Below are positions 1 through 8,176 of a stretch of 64,000 nt of DNA, in pieces (positions within the stretch are counted from its first letter, which is position 1; each line of letters starts with the position of its first letter). The stretch comes from CAZMMV01 sp964637035. GTDB lineage: Bacteria > Bacillota > Clostridia > Tissierellales > Tissierellaceae. The notes beneath the pieces were generated by a model. That model did not search any database. It was given only the letters and a program-made list of their open reading frames with translations, and was not told where the DNA came from. The position numbers were made by a program, and so were the translations under genes. The stretch spans positions 1 to 64,000 of the forward strand of contig CAZWTU010000003.1 in the NCBI GenBank assembly GCA_964637035.1, given 5' to 3'.

Positions 1-51
1 ACAAGTCTGGGGGACTTGGGGCCGGAGGTTCAAATCCTCTCATTCCGACCA
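1..51 (+). tRNA. tRNA-Pro (anticodon GGG), 5' part cut off by window edge
   Basis: The window starts at the anticodon arm. Stem CAAGT (2-6) pairs with ACTTG (14-18) around loop CTGGGGG (7-13), which puts anticodon GGG at 9-11. A 5-nt variable loop follows, then a T arm (GGAGG, TTCAAAT, CCTCT), the 3' acceptor strand CATTCCG, discriminator A and an encoded CCA (49-51). A 3' acceptor strand ending in G implies a C1-G72 pair, which with A73 is typical of bacterial tRNA-Pro. The D arm and 5' acceptor strand lie outside the window. Confidence 0.9.
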
Positions 52-56
52 AAAAA

Positions 57-100
57 CAAAAATAGATTTATGGTGCTATAGTACCATAAATCTATTTTTA
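57..100. terminator. bidirectional rho-independent terminator
   Basis: A long hairpin with arms at about 59-74 and 83-98 (core TAGATTTATGGT / ACCATAAATCTA) is flanked by T-rich sequence on both strands. On plus it ends the tRNA-Pro transcript; on minus it lies just past the spoIVA stop and is followed by a T-rich run. Confidence 0.85.
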
Positions 101-120
101 TTTTATTTAAATGTTTTTTT

Positions 121-1599
121 CTATATAATTATACAGATTAATCCTCCACTGCCATCATTTATTATTCTTTCTAGAGCTTTTCTAAGTTTTTGTCTAGCAT
201 CTTCTGGCATTGTATTTAGTTTAGATTGGAGTTGTTCATTTACTAGGTCATATAAAGACTTACCAAATAAATTACTTTCCCATATTTTATTAGGTTCCCC
301 TTCAAACTCATTTAACAGGTGGTTAATAAGGTCTTCAGACTGCTTTTCACTACCTATCAATGGAGATACCTCTGTATCTATATCGGCCCTTAGAACGTGA
401 AGTGACGGGGCTGTAGCTTTAAGTTTTATTCCATAACGGTTACCTTGACGATATATTTCTGGTTCTGCCAATTCCAGTTCATCTAAACTAGGACTCACTA
501 GACCATAGCCTATTTCCCTAGCCTCTACTAAAGCCTTTTCTATCTTATCATAATTCTTTTTAGTTTCTGCCAATTTTGAAATAAGTCCTAATAATTGATA
601 GTCACCATCTATTGAATAACCTGTCATCTCTTTTAATATATTGTAAAATAGATTGTCATCAATGATTATGTTGGAGTATACTACACCTTCCCCTAATTTG
701 ATTTCCGATAAATCAATATCTTTGACTATATCTAAATCCTTAAGTGGACTTAAAAATGCTGAAACTTCGTTTAATTTTTGTAAACCTTCTATAGTTTCCT
801 TTAAAGCATTTAAAATATTTACTTTTATCCAATGTTTTTTTGGAAGTCCTTCTATCCACTTTGGTAAATTAATATTGACTTCTTTTACAGGGAATTCGTA
901 CAATATTTCTTCGAAAACTTTTTCTATATCAGAAACTTCCATATTTAAACAGTCTACAGTAACAACAGATACCCCATATTTCCCTTGTAAGCTTTCTCTT
1001 AAAGCTATAGTGCTATCTAAATTAGGATGCTTAGAATTAAGTATAATCACAAAGGGCTTTCCTAGTTCTTTTAATTCAGATATTACTCTTTCCTCAGCCT
1101 TAATGTAATTTGATCTGTCAATATCTGTTATGGACCCATCTGTAGTTACAACTAATCCAATTGTTGAATGATCAGTAATAACTTTTCTGGTGCCTATTTC
1201 TGCCGCTTCTTCAAAAGGTATTTCTTTTTCATACCAAGGAGTTGTAACCATTCTAGGTGAGTAGTTTTCTTCATGTCCTAGGGCTCCAGCCACTAGGTAG
1301 CCTACACAGTCAACCATTCTAACTTTAAAATTAACATTTTCACTTATGGTTAATTCAACAGCCTCATTTGGCACAAATTTAGGTTCAGTAGTCATTATGG
1401 TTTTTCCTGAACCGCTTAGTGGTAACTCATCCTTTGCTCTTTCCTTCTTATGCTTATTTTCAATATTAGGTAGAACAAGCAATTCCATAAATCTTTTTAT
1501 AAATGTGGATTTACCAGTTCTAACTGGTCCTACAACTCCAGCATAAATATCTCCTTGTGTTCGATCTGCAATATCCTGGTATATATCAAATACTTCCAC
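121..1599 (-). CDS. spoIVA: Stage IV sporulation protein A (spore coat morphogenetic ATPase)
   Basis: SpoIVA hydrolyses ATP to polymerise into the basement layer of the spore coat on the forespore surface, and is made in the mother cell. The 492-residue length is the usual family size. The N terminus has the family's GTPase-like fold with P-loop GPVRTGKST (residues 24-32), and the C terminus ends in the hydrophobic GGLICIII-type tail of the family. The gene lies 105 nt downstream of gpsA and probably has its own mother-cell promoter. A CATAC element (minus, 1662-1666) resembles a SigE -10, but I could not pair it with a correctly spaced -35. Shine-Dalgarno GGGGGG precedes the ATG. Confidence 0.97.
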   Translation of the reverse strand: MEVFDIYQDIADRTQGDIYAGVVGPVRTGKSTFIKRFMELLVLPNIENKHKKERAKDELPLSGSGKTIMTTEPKFVPNEAVELTISENVNFKVRMVDCVGYLVAGALGHEENYSPRMVTTPWYEKEIPFEEAAEIGTRKVITDHSTIGLVVTTDGSITDIDRSNYIKAEERVISELKELGKPFVIILNSKHPNLDSTIALRESLQGKYGVSVVTVDCLNMEVSDIEKVFEEILYEFPVKEVNINLPKWIEGLPKKHWIKVNILNALKETIEGLQKLNEVSAFLSPLKDLDIVKDIDLSEIKLGEGVVYSNIIIDDNLFYNILKEMTGYSIDGDYQLLGLISKLAETKKNYDKIEKALVEAREIGYGLVSPSLDELELAEPEIYRQGNRYGIKLKATAPSLHVLRADIDTEVSPLIGSEKQSEDLINHLLNEFEGEPNKIWESNLFGKSLYDLVNEQLQSKLNTMPEDARQKLRKALERIINDGSGGLICIII

Positions 1600-1704
1600 A
1601 TCTTTCCCCCCTTATAAATATAATTGTCTGCAAATTATAATCCTTAACATTATATATATACGTATGGGGTAGAAAAATATTACAAGCTAATTAAAATAAG
1701 TCAA

Positions 1705-2745
1705 TTATTTGTTATAAAAATTTTTATCACTAACTATATCTTCCATTTCATGTTTCTTATCCCTAAGCATTAAATTAGAAACTGAATTTTTAACATTTTT
1801 ATATTTATATAATACGTCATAAAGCTCATTAGTAATTGGCATATCGATATTATACTCTTTAGCTAGGTGAAATGCTGATTTAGTAGTCCTTATACCCTCT
1901 ACTACCATACCTACTCTTTTAGTGGCTTCTTCAACCTTCATACCTTGGCCTATTAAAATTCCAGCTCTCCTATTTCTACTATGTTCACTAGTACAGGTTA
2001 CAATTAAATCACCAATTCCTGCAAGCCCTGAAAAGGTCTCATGTTTTGCTCCCATTTCTACTCCTAGTCTTGACATTTCAAATATTCCTCTGGTCATTAA
2101 TGCGGCCTTAGTGTTATCACCACAATCTAATCCATCAGAAATACCTGCTGCTAAAGCTATTATATTTTTTAAAGCGCCACCTAATTCAACTCCTATTACA
2201 TCTGGATTAGTATATACTCTGAAATTTGATGTGAAAAATAAATTCTGTATATATTCTGCCACTTTTTTATATTTAGAAGCGGCTACTACAGTGGTAGCCA
2301 TACTCCTAGCTACTTCCTCTGCATGTGAAGGTCCAGATAGGACAGCATATTTATTGTTAGGTAAGATTTCTCCTACAATTTGAGAAATCCTAAGTAAACT
2401 TTCATTTTCTATCCCTTTTGACACATTTACAATGATTTGTTCCTTATTTATAGTAGACTTACAAGAATTTAATACTTGTCTAATTCCATGTGTGGGAACA
2501 GATAAAAGTATTAAATCCTTATTATGATTAACTTCTTCAATATCTGTGGACAATGAAATATTATCTGGTAATTTTACACCTGGAAGATATTTTTCATTTT
2601 CCCTTGCCTGTATAGTGTTTTCTAATTGATTTTTGTCCCTCATCCAAATAGAAACATCATTTCCTTTTTGACCTAAAAGTATTGCTAAGGCAGTTCCCCA
2701 ACTTCCCCCGCCTATTACTCCTATTTTATCATTCAAATTTAACAC
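1705..2745 (-). CDS. gpsA: Glycerol-3-phosphate dehydrogenase [NAD(P)+]
   Basis: Reduces dihydroxyacetone phosphate to sn-glycerol-3-phosphate, the backbone for phospholipids. The N-terminal Rossmann motif is GGGSWG (about residues 12-17), and the C-terminal half has the conserved GLAGIGDLIVTC segment. The 346 aa length is normal. The gene directly abuts plsY, which uses the product. The start is ambiguous: GTG at 2745 lies immediately after the plsY stop, while TTG at 2736 has a better-spaced AGGTG. Last gene of the DUF512-der-plsY-gpsA operon. Confidence 0.97.
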   Translation of the reverse strand: MLNLNDKIGVIGGGSWGTALAILLGQKGNDVSIWMRDKNQLENTIQARENEKYLPGVKLPDNISLSTDIEEVNHNKDLILLSVPTHGIRQVLNSCKSTINKEQIIVNVSKGIENESLLRISQIVGEILPNNKYAVLSGPSHAEEVARSMATTVVAASKYKKVAEYIQNLFFTSNFRVYTNPDVIGVELGGALKNIIALAAGISDGLDCGDNTKAALMTRGIFEMSRLGVEMGAKHETFSGLAGIGDLIVTCTSEHSRNRRAGILIGQGMKVEEATKRVGMVVEGIRTTKSAFHLAKEYNIDMPITNELYDVLYKYKNVKNSVSNLMLRDKKHEMEDIVSDKNFYNK

Positions 2746-3342
2746 CTATCCTTTTTTTATTGCGAATTTATTTTCTTCTCCCCTAATCAATCTTTTAATA
2801 TTATCTTTATGCCTATATATGGCAAGTATTGCCAATAAAAACATAGTTAAATATAGGTTTTTTGGGGCTGTTTTATCAGTTATTATTAGGGCTAAGGGTG
2901 CAACTACAGATGCAGAAATAGAACCAAGGGAAACATATCTAGTAAGGATGATAACTATTAAACCCACAATAAGACAGATAATACCTGTTTGCCAATGAAT
3001 AACAAACAAAACCCCTAAAGAAGTGGCTACCCCCTTACCACCTTTAAATTTTAGAAACACAGGCCAATTATGACCTAAGACAACAAATATCCCTCCCAAT
3101 AATCCTCCATTAAATCCTAAAAACCATCTGCCAATTAAAACCGCAATTATACCCTTGGATATATCCATCAAAAAAGTTAAAATTCCTATTTTCTTTCCGA
3201 ATACTCTTAAAGCATTTGTAGAACCAGCATTTCCACTGCCATGATTTCTTATATCTATATCTTTAAACACCCTGCCAAGAAGATAGGATGGAGAAAAACA
3301 ACCTATTATATATCCCATAAATATAAGCAGTATTGTTTTCAT
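2746..3342 (-). CDS. plsY: Acyl-phosphate:glycerol-3-phosphate acyltransferase PlsY
   Basis: Integral membrane enzyme that transfers an acyl group from acyl-phosphate to glycerol-3-phosphate, giving lysophosphatidic acid. The 198 aa protein has several hydrophobic segments and the three cytosolic family motifs: the SGNAGSTN region near residues 36-43, the GGKGVATS loop near 102-109, and a later basic loop near the C terminus. It lies between der and gpsA, with 3 nt between der and plsY and no gap to gpsA. Confidence 0.96.
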   Translation of the reverse strand: MKTILLIFMGYIIGCFSPSYLLGRVFKDIDIRNHGSGNAGSTNALRVFGKKIGILTFLMDISKGIIAVLIGRWFLGFNGGLLGGIFVVLGHNWPVFLKFKGGKGVATSLGVLFVIHWQTGIICLIVGLIVIILTRYVSLGSISASVVAPLALIITDKTAPKNLYLTMFLLAILAIYRHKDNIKRLIRGEENKFAIKKG

Positions 3343-3345
3343 AAA

Positions 3346-4662
3346 TTACTCTCCTTTTTCCCTAAATTCAAATTGAATAGGTACGCCAGAAAATCCAAAA
3401 TGATCCCTTACCTGATTTTCCAAATACCTTACATATGAAAAGTGCATAAGTTCTTTATGATTAACAAAAATAACAAATTTAGGAGGTCTAACTGATACTT
3501 GGGTGCCATAGTAGATTTTAGACCTAACACCCTTGTCACTTGGTGGCTGGTTCATCAATACAGCTTGGTTGATTATATCATTTAAAACTCCGGTTTTTAT
3601 TCTTAAGTTATAATTATTATTTACAGCCTTAATTACCTCTAACAATTCTCCAACTCTTTGACCAGTTAAGGCAGATATAAATACAATAGGTGCATATAAG
3701 ATAAAACCTAGTGTATCTCTTATTTCCTTAATAAATTTATCATGAGTCTTGTTATCTTTCTCTATTAAATCCCATTTATTTATGGCAATAATAATCCCCT
3801 TGCCGTTGTCATGGGCATAGCCAGCAATCTTAGTATCCTGCTCTGTTACGCCTTCTGTAGCATCAACAATCAGGACACATACATTAGACCTGTCTATGGC
3901 AGATAAAGTTCTTACAACAGAATATCTTTCAATGTCCTCATAAATTCTTTTCTTTCTTCTTAAACCTGCAGTATCTATAAAAATATATCTTTCATCATCA
4001 TAATCCACATAACTATCAATTGCATCCCTAGTAGTTCCTGGAATATCCGTAACTATTACTCTTTCCTCTCCAAGAATATTATTAATCAAAGACGACTTCC
4101 CAACATTAGGCTTTCCGATTATAGAAACCTTTATAATATCTTCATCGTATTCAGTGTTTCTTTCCTCAGGAAAATTCTTAACAATTTCATCTAAAAGATC
4201 ACCTAATCCTAAACCCTGCTCTGCAGATATAGCCAAGGGATCTCCCAGACCTAATTCATAAAATTCAAAGATCTGGTCAGATTTACTAAAAGAATCTATT
4301 TTGTTTACTGCCAATACAACACGCTTACCTGATCTTCTAAGGATATTTCCTATCTCCCTATCTGTAGAAGTCAGTCCTTCTATACCATCTACTACAAATA
4401 ATATAACATCTGCCGAGTCTATGGCTACTTCAGCCTGCTTTCGTATATTGGACATTATTATTTCTTCGTTATCAGGTTCTAGGCCCCCCGTATCAATTAC
4501 AGTAAAATAATTTCCTAACCATTCTCCCTCTGCATAGATTCTGTCCCTAGTGACCCCAGGTGTATCCTCTGTTATAGCTATTCTTCTTCCTACTAGTTTA
4601 TTAAATAATGATGATTTACCTACATTTGGTCTTCCTACAATGCTTAATACTGCTCTCTCCAT
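3346..4662 (-). CDS. der: Ribosome-assembly GTPase Der (EngA)
   Basis: Double-GTPase-domain protein needed for 50S subunit maturation. Two P-loops are visible, GRPNVGKSS (about residues 10-18) and GKPNVGKSS (about 183-191). Each is followed by a DTGG or DTAG motif and an NKxD motif (NKID, NKWD). A C-terminal KH-like domain follows. 438 aa is the usual length. Its ATG shares one base with the upstream TAA stop (TAATG at 4664-4660), which implies translational coupling. Confidence 0.97.
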   Translation of the reverse strand: MERAVLSIVGRPNVGKSSLFNKLVGRRIAITEDTPGVTRDRIYAEGEWLGNYFTVIDTGGLEPDNEEIIMSNIRKQAEVAIDSADVILFVVDGIEGLTSTDREIGNILRRSGKRVVLAVNKIDSFSKSDQIFEFYELGLGDPLAISAEQGLGLGDLLDEIVKNFPEERNTEYDEDIIKVSIIGKPNVGKSSLINNILGEERVIVTDIPGTTRDAIDSYVDYDDERYIFIDTAGLRRKKRIYEDIERYSVVRTLSAIDRSNVCVLIVDATEGVTEQDTKIAGYAHDNGKGIIIAINKWDLIEKDNKTHDKFIKEIRDTLGFILYAPIVFISALTGQRVGELLEVIKAVNNNYNLRIKTGVLNDIINQAVLMNQPPSDKGVRSKIYYGTQVSVRPPKFVIFVNHKELMHFSYVRYLENQVRDHFGFSGVPIQFEFREKGE

Positions 4663-6002
4663 TATTTCACCCCTTGCTTGTTAATTATTTCAATTAAACT
4701 TTTGCCTTCTACCTTAGAAGATATAACCGGTATATCTAATTTGTTTGATAATTCTTCTAAGCTTATATCATCTAAAAATATTTCTTCATCACTTTTCATC
4801 ATTGATCTAGGGATTATAATACCATCTACTTTATTATATGGTTTTAATTGGTCTATCAAATCTTGACCAGTTACAAGACCAGATACTGTAATAGTTTCTC
4901 CAAAAAAGTTATTAATTATAGGGACTACTTCTAATTCTAAATTATTAAATCTACCAAGTATCTTTCCTGTTATTTTATTTATATAATCCTTTGCCAAAGT
5001 TCCTGTGGCCAAAACATATTTTTTATCCACCTTGGTTCCCATTGGAATTTTCTTTAATTCTTCATCAATTTCTTCCTCGAAGGACTTCATAAGTCCAACC
5101 CCATTCTCCAATTGGGGAAAGCCTTCATATTCTCCTAATTCTGGTAGTTGACTTTTCGTAATTGCAAAAAATTCATCACTGGCAAAAACAAATCTACTTC
5201 CTATGTTTTTTAAATATGTTTTTTGTTTTTCTTCTATAAAATCTAATAATTCATTAGACAAATCTTCATTATAGGGTTCTACCTTTTTTAAGTTTTCTCT
5301 AAACTTTGTTATACCTATGGGTACAACTGCAACAGATTTAACTGTGGGATATAAGGCTACAAGGTCAGATAAGGTCCTATCTAATTCCTTGCCATCATTT
5401 ACTCCTGGAACTAAGACTATTTGGCAATTAACATCTAAATTTACTCCATGAAACCTTTGTAAGATTCCATATAATTTGCCGGCGTTTTTATTATTCAGCA
5501 TTTCTATTCTTAAGTCTGGATTAGTAGTGTGAACGCTAATATTTATAGGGCTAAGTCTATATTCGATAATCCTATCAATTTCTTCTTCACTCATATTTGT
5601 AAGAGTAATAAAATTACCCTGTAAAAAAGACAATCTAGAATCATCATCTTTAAAATATAATGTTTCTCTCATATTAGAAGGTAATTGATCAATAAAACAA
5701 AATATACAATTATTTCTGCAGGACTTAGCCTTATCAATTAAAGGATTTGTAAATACTATACCCAAATCCTCATCATATTCTTTTTCTATTTCAATCTCCC
5801 ATATTTCACCATCTTGTTTTTCTATAGCAACTACAATATAATCATCAGCTATTAAATATTTGTAGTCTATTATATCTTTTATAGTCTTTTCATTTATGGA
5901 TAAAAGTATGTCACCTACTTCTAAACCAAGTTCTTCAGCTATACTGTCTTGTTCTATTCCTTCAATTATATTTCTATCTTCTTTATAGTTTTTTAACTCC
6001 AT
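4662..6002 (-). CDS. DUF512 family radical-SAM-like protein with N-terminal PDZ domain
   Basis: Conserved clostridial iron-sulfur protein of unknown function. Residues about 1-65 look like a PDZ domain. A radical-SAM-type cluster motif CxxxCxxC follows (Cys95, Cys99, Cys102, in CRNNCIFCF), with a TIM-barrel-like region and then the DUF512 C-terminal domain. In many clostridia this gene sits just before der, as here. First gene of a four-gene operon behind the promoter at 6036-6064, with SD GAGGTGG before the ATG. The substrate is not known to me. Confidence 0.9.
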   Translation of the reverse strand: MELKNYKEDRNIIEGIEQDSIAEELGLEVGDILLSINEKTIKDIIDYKYLIADDYIVVAIEKQDGEIWEIEIEKEYDEDLGIVFTNPLIDKAKSCRNNCIFCFIDQLPSNMRETLYFKDDDSRLSFLQGNFITLTNMSEEEIDRIIEYRLSPINISVHTTNPDLRIEMLNNKNAGKLYGILQRFHGVNLDVNCQIVLVPGVNDGKELDRTLSDLVALYPTVKSVAVVPIGITKFRENLKKVEPYNEDLSNELLDFIEEKQKTYLKNIGSRFVFASDEFFAITKSQLPELGEYEGFPQLENGVGLMKSFEEEIDEELKKIPMGTKVDKKYVLATGTLAKDYINKITGKILGRFNNLELEVVPIINNFFGETITVSGLVTGQDLIDQLKPYNKVDGIIIPRSMMKSDEEIFLDDISLEELSNKLDIPVISSKVEGKSLIEIINKQGVK

Positions 6003-6035
6003 AATTCCACCTCATTTAAATTTGTACCTAAGGCC

Positions 6036-6064
6036 ATTCTAATACAGTCTAGCTAATATGTAAA
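6036..6064 (-). promoter_or_regulatory. SigA-type promoter for DUF512-der-plsY-gpsA
   Basis: On the minus strand, -35 TTTACA (6064-6059), a 17-nt spacer and -10 TAGAAT (6041-6036), about 34 nt before the DUF512 start codon. It starts right after the glyA terminator hairpin. The -10 matches consensus at 5 of 6 positions. Confidence 0.65.
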
Positions 6065-6065
6065 T

Positions 6066-6097
6066 AGAAAGCCTACAGAATTATCTGTAGGCCTATT
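6066..6097 (-). terminator. glyA terminator
   Basis: Hairpin GCCTACAGA (6071-6079) / TCTGTAGGC (6084-6092) with loop ATTA. It sits directly after the glyA stop and is followed on minus by a short T-rich stretch. Confidence 0.7.
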
Positions 6098-6098
6098 T

Positions 6099-7328
6099 TT
6101 AGTACAATGGATGTTTTTTACATAAATTAGTTACCCTAGCTCTTATTGCATCTCTATCATTGCTTTCATCTAAAGCTAAAGTTATTATTTCTGCAATTTC
6201 CTTCATGTCATCTTCTTTCATTCCACGAGTAGTCATTGCTGGTGTACCAATTCTAACACCACTAGTTACAAATGGGGATTCCGGGTCAAATGGAATAGTG
6301 TTTTTATTTGTAGCAACACCAATATCATCTAACAAAGCTTCTGCCTTTCTACCAGTCAAACCTTTTGTTCTCACATCTATTAAAATTAAGTGGTTATCTG
6401 TACCACCTGATACTAATCTAAAATCATTCTCAAGTAAGCCTTCAGCCAAAGCCTTAGCATTTTTTATAACTTGTTCCTGGTATAGCTTGAAATCATCTTC
6501 CAAAGCTTCTCCAAAACTTACAGCCTTAGCTGCAATAATATGCATTAATGGGCCACCTTGTATACCAGGGAAAATAGCCTTATCTATTGCTTTTGCATAT
6601 TCTTGCTTACAAAGAATTGCACCCCCACGAGGTCCTCTTAAAGTCTTATGTGTTGTAGTGGTAACAAAATCAGCATAAGGTACTGGACTTTGATGCAGAC
6701 CAGCAGCAACTAAACCCGCTATATGAGCCATATCTACCATTAAATATGCTCCTACTTCATCTGCTATTTCTCTAAACTTTTTAAAATCAATTTCTCTAGG
6801 ATAAGCACTTGCACCTGCAACTATCATTTTTGGTTTTTCTTTTAAAGCAATTTCCCTAACTTTATCATAATCTATGGTTTCTGTTTCCTTGTCTACTCCA
6901 TAATCTACAAAGTTATAATATGTTCCTGAAATATTAACAGGACTACCATGTGTTAAATGTCCTCCTTGAGATAAATTCATACCTAATACCTTATCTCCTG
7001 GTTCTAAGAATGCAAAGTAAACTCCCAAGTTTGCATTAGAACCGGAATGAGGTTGCACATTAACATGATCACAGCCAAAGATTTCTTTCATCCTATCTCT
7101 AGCTAAATCTTCAACCATATCAACAACTTCACATCCACCATAATATCTCTTTCTAGGGTAACCTTCTGCATATTTATTTGTTAAATAACTCCCAGCTGCC
7201 TCTAATACCGCAGTACTTACAAAGTTTTCTGAGGCTATTAATTCAATATGGGCTTGTTGTCTTTCAAGTTCCATATCAACTATTTCCATCACCTTTGGAT
7301 CATTTTTTCTTAAGTTCTTAAAATCCAT
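6099..7328 (-). CDS. glyA: Serine hydroxymethyltransferase
   Basis: PLP enzyme that interconverts serine plus tetrahydrofolate with glycine plus 5,10-methylene-THF, supplying one-carbon units. The PLP lysine is Lys228 in TTTTHKTLRGPRGG. The conserved N-terminal ELIASENF (about 29-36) and KYAEGYPRKRYYGG (about 52-65) are present. 409 aa is normal. It has its own promoter at 7389-7417 and its own terminator, so it is probably monocistronic. Glycine metabolism is prominent in this bacterial group, and glyQS lies elsewhere in the window. Confidence 0.98.
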   Translation of the reverse strand: MDFKNLRKNDPKVMEIVDMELERQQAHIELIASENFVSTAVLEAAGSYLTNKYAEGYPRKRYYGGCEVVDMVEDLARDRMKEIFGCDHVNVQPHSGSNANLGVYFAFLEPGDKVLGMNLSQGGHLTHGSPVNISGTYYNFVDYGVDKETETIDYDKVREIALKEKPKMIVAGASAYPREIDFKKFREIADEVGAYLMVDMAHIAGLVAAGLHQSPVPYADFVTTTTHKTLRGPRGGAILCKQEYAKAIDKAIFPGIQGGPLMHIIAAKAVSFGEALEDDFKLYQEQVIKNAKALAEGLLENDFRLVSGGTDNHLILIDVRTKGLTGRKAEALLDDIGVATNKNTIPFDPESPFVTSGVRIGTPAMTTRGMKEDDMKEIAEIITLALDESNDRDAIRARVTNLCKKHPLY

Positions 7329-7388
7329 TTCTCATTCTCCCTTCAAATTTGTTGATTATATTTGTTATTCTCTTTATAACACCTACTC

Positions 7389-7417
7389 ATTATATATCCA
7401 TTTACTAAGTTTTACAA
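7389..7417 (-). promoter_or_regulatory. SigA-type promoter for glyA
   Basis: On minus, -35 TTGTAA (7417-7412), 17-nt spacer, -10 TATAAT (7394-7389), about 60 nt upstream of the glyA ATG. The intergenic stretch 7329-7467 also holds a weak hairpin (AATCA / TGATT) plus T-run just past the csoR-family stop. I see no riboswitch in it. Confidence 0.65.
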
Positions 7418-7467
7418 GATTATTTATAAGATTGTTTGCAACATGTTAAAAAATCAATTAAAAGTGA

Positions 7468-7731
7468 TTAACCTTGTTTGGTATATTTCACCACAGTTTC
7501 TACTAACTTATCCAAATCTTCCACTTCATTATTATCTATCTGACTCTTTATACAAACTTTAATATAATTTTCTAAGATCAAACCACCAGCGCTATTTAGG
7601 GCAGCTCTAGCAGCAGAGACTTGAGTCAGTATATCTCCACAAAATTGGTCTTCTTCTACCATTTTTTGTATTCCTTTTATTTGTCCCTCTATCCTTCTAA
7701 GTCTTCTAATTACAGCATCTTTTTTATCCAT
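7468..7731 (-). CDS. CsoR/FrmR-family transcriptional repressor, CstR-like
   Basis: All-helical DUF156 repressor of 87 aa, a family sensing copper, nickel, formaldehyde or reactive sulfur species. The conserved start (RRLRRIEGQIKGIQKM) is present. Cysteines are at 31 and 60. The residue four before Cys60, a His in copper-sensing CsoR proteins, is Tyr here. Two cysteines at exactly 31 and 60 without the His ligand match the persulfide sensor CstR of Staphylococcus aureus, as I remember it. It lies 12 nt after the RseC-family selenoprotein gene and is probably cotranscribed with it. Target genes are not evident. Family call is firm; the CstR subtype is an inference. Confidence 0.85.
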   Translation of the reverse strand: MDKKDAVIRRLRRIEGQIKGIQKMVEEDQFCGDILTQVSAARAALNSAGGLILENYIKVCIKSQIDNNEVEDLDKLVETVVKYTKQG

Positions 7732-7743
7732 AATCTTGCCCCT

Positions 7744-8166
7744 TTAAAGAATTTTAGTCATAGTTATTATTTTATTTTCTTTTTTACTGAATCTATTATC
7801 AAATAATTTTACAATAAGATAGCCAATTCCTAAGGAGATTAAACCAACTAAAAAGCTTAAAGGTTCATAGTTAGATATTCCTCTTTCCTTAAATACTTTT
7901 ATTCCTATAAAAATCCCTGCTAACATCATTATAAAAGGAATAAAATAAATTATTAGCATATATTTTAATATATACTTTGCCTTGCCTTTAATTTCGACAA
8001 TATCCCCTACTTTACCACCTATGTTATTTTCCAATACAATAGTATTATTTGGGGTATCACAGCTACTACCGCAGCCTTTACAGTTGTCCCCTCAGGCAGA
8101 CATTCTTTTTACTTCAATCTCTGCCTTGTCATCAAAAGTATTTATAATAACTCCCATTTGCTCCAT
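7744..8166 (-). CDS. RseC-family membrane protein, probable selenoprotein (in-frame UGA = Sec25)
   Basis: SoxR-reducing/RseC family protein of 140 residues. It begins at ATG 8166 behind a strong AGGAGG, and runs through an in-frame TGA at 8094-8092 (codon 25). Decoded as Sec (U), residues 24-36 read A-U-G-D-N-C-K-G-C-G-S-S-C. This is the family's N-terminal cysteine cluster (U25, C29, C32, C36), with U where relatives carry Cys. Two membrane helices follow (roughly residues 68-87 and 99-119), then a basic tail. A SECIS-like hairpin lies just after the UGA. A conventional gene caller would start at 8034 and lose the cluster. RseC homologues are linked to SigE regulation or SoxR reduction in Proteobacteria; the role here is unknown. 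Alternatives are a nonsense mutation or a sequencing error (TGC or TGT to TGA). Confidence 0.85.
8051..8094 (-). other. UGA selenocysteine codon and putative bacterial SECIS element
   Basis: UGA is at 8094-8092. Sixteen nt later a stem GCUGC (8075-8071) / GUAGC (8066-8062) closes a four-base apical loop GGUA (8070-8067). The outer arms GGGG (8091-8088) and CCCC (8054-8051) can also pair. A stem-loop immediately downstream of UGA with a GU-bearing apical loop about 20 nt away is the hallmark of bacterial SECIS elements read by SelB. Confidence 0.75.
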
Positions 8167-8176
8167 AACTCTCCTC

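Noticed and set aside
1..51. A long-variable-arm tRNA (Leu or Ser) was considered, reading the first hairpin as a variable arm
   Set aside because: The hairpin has a 5-bp stem and 7-nt loop with GGG at the anticodon position, a short variable loop follows, and the C1-G72/A73 end fits tRNA-Pro.
653..1108. Plus-strand open frames inside spoIVA and many other minus-strand genes
   Set aside because: They have no SD and no recognisable protein family, and they lie fully inside well-conserved genes on the other strand.
1640..1690. SigE-type promoter for spoIVA (TAATATT and CATAC)
   Set aside because: The spacing between the elements is only 9 nt, too short for SigE, so only the -10-like CATAC is mentioned.
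7744..8034. A shorter RseC-like gene starting at 8034 without the cysteine cluster
   Set aside because: It has no SD there, begins in the middle of the conserved domain, and ignores a well-placed upstream ATG with AGGAGG.
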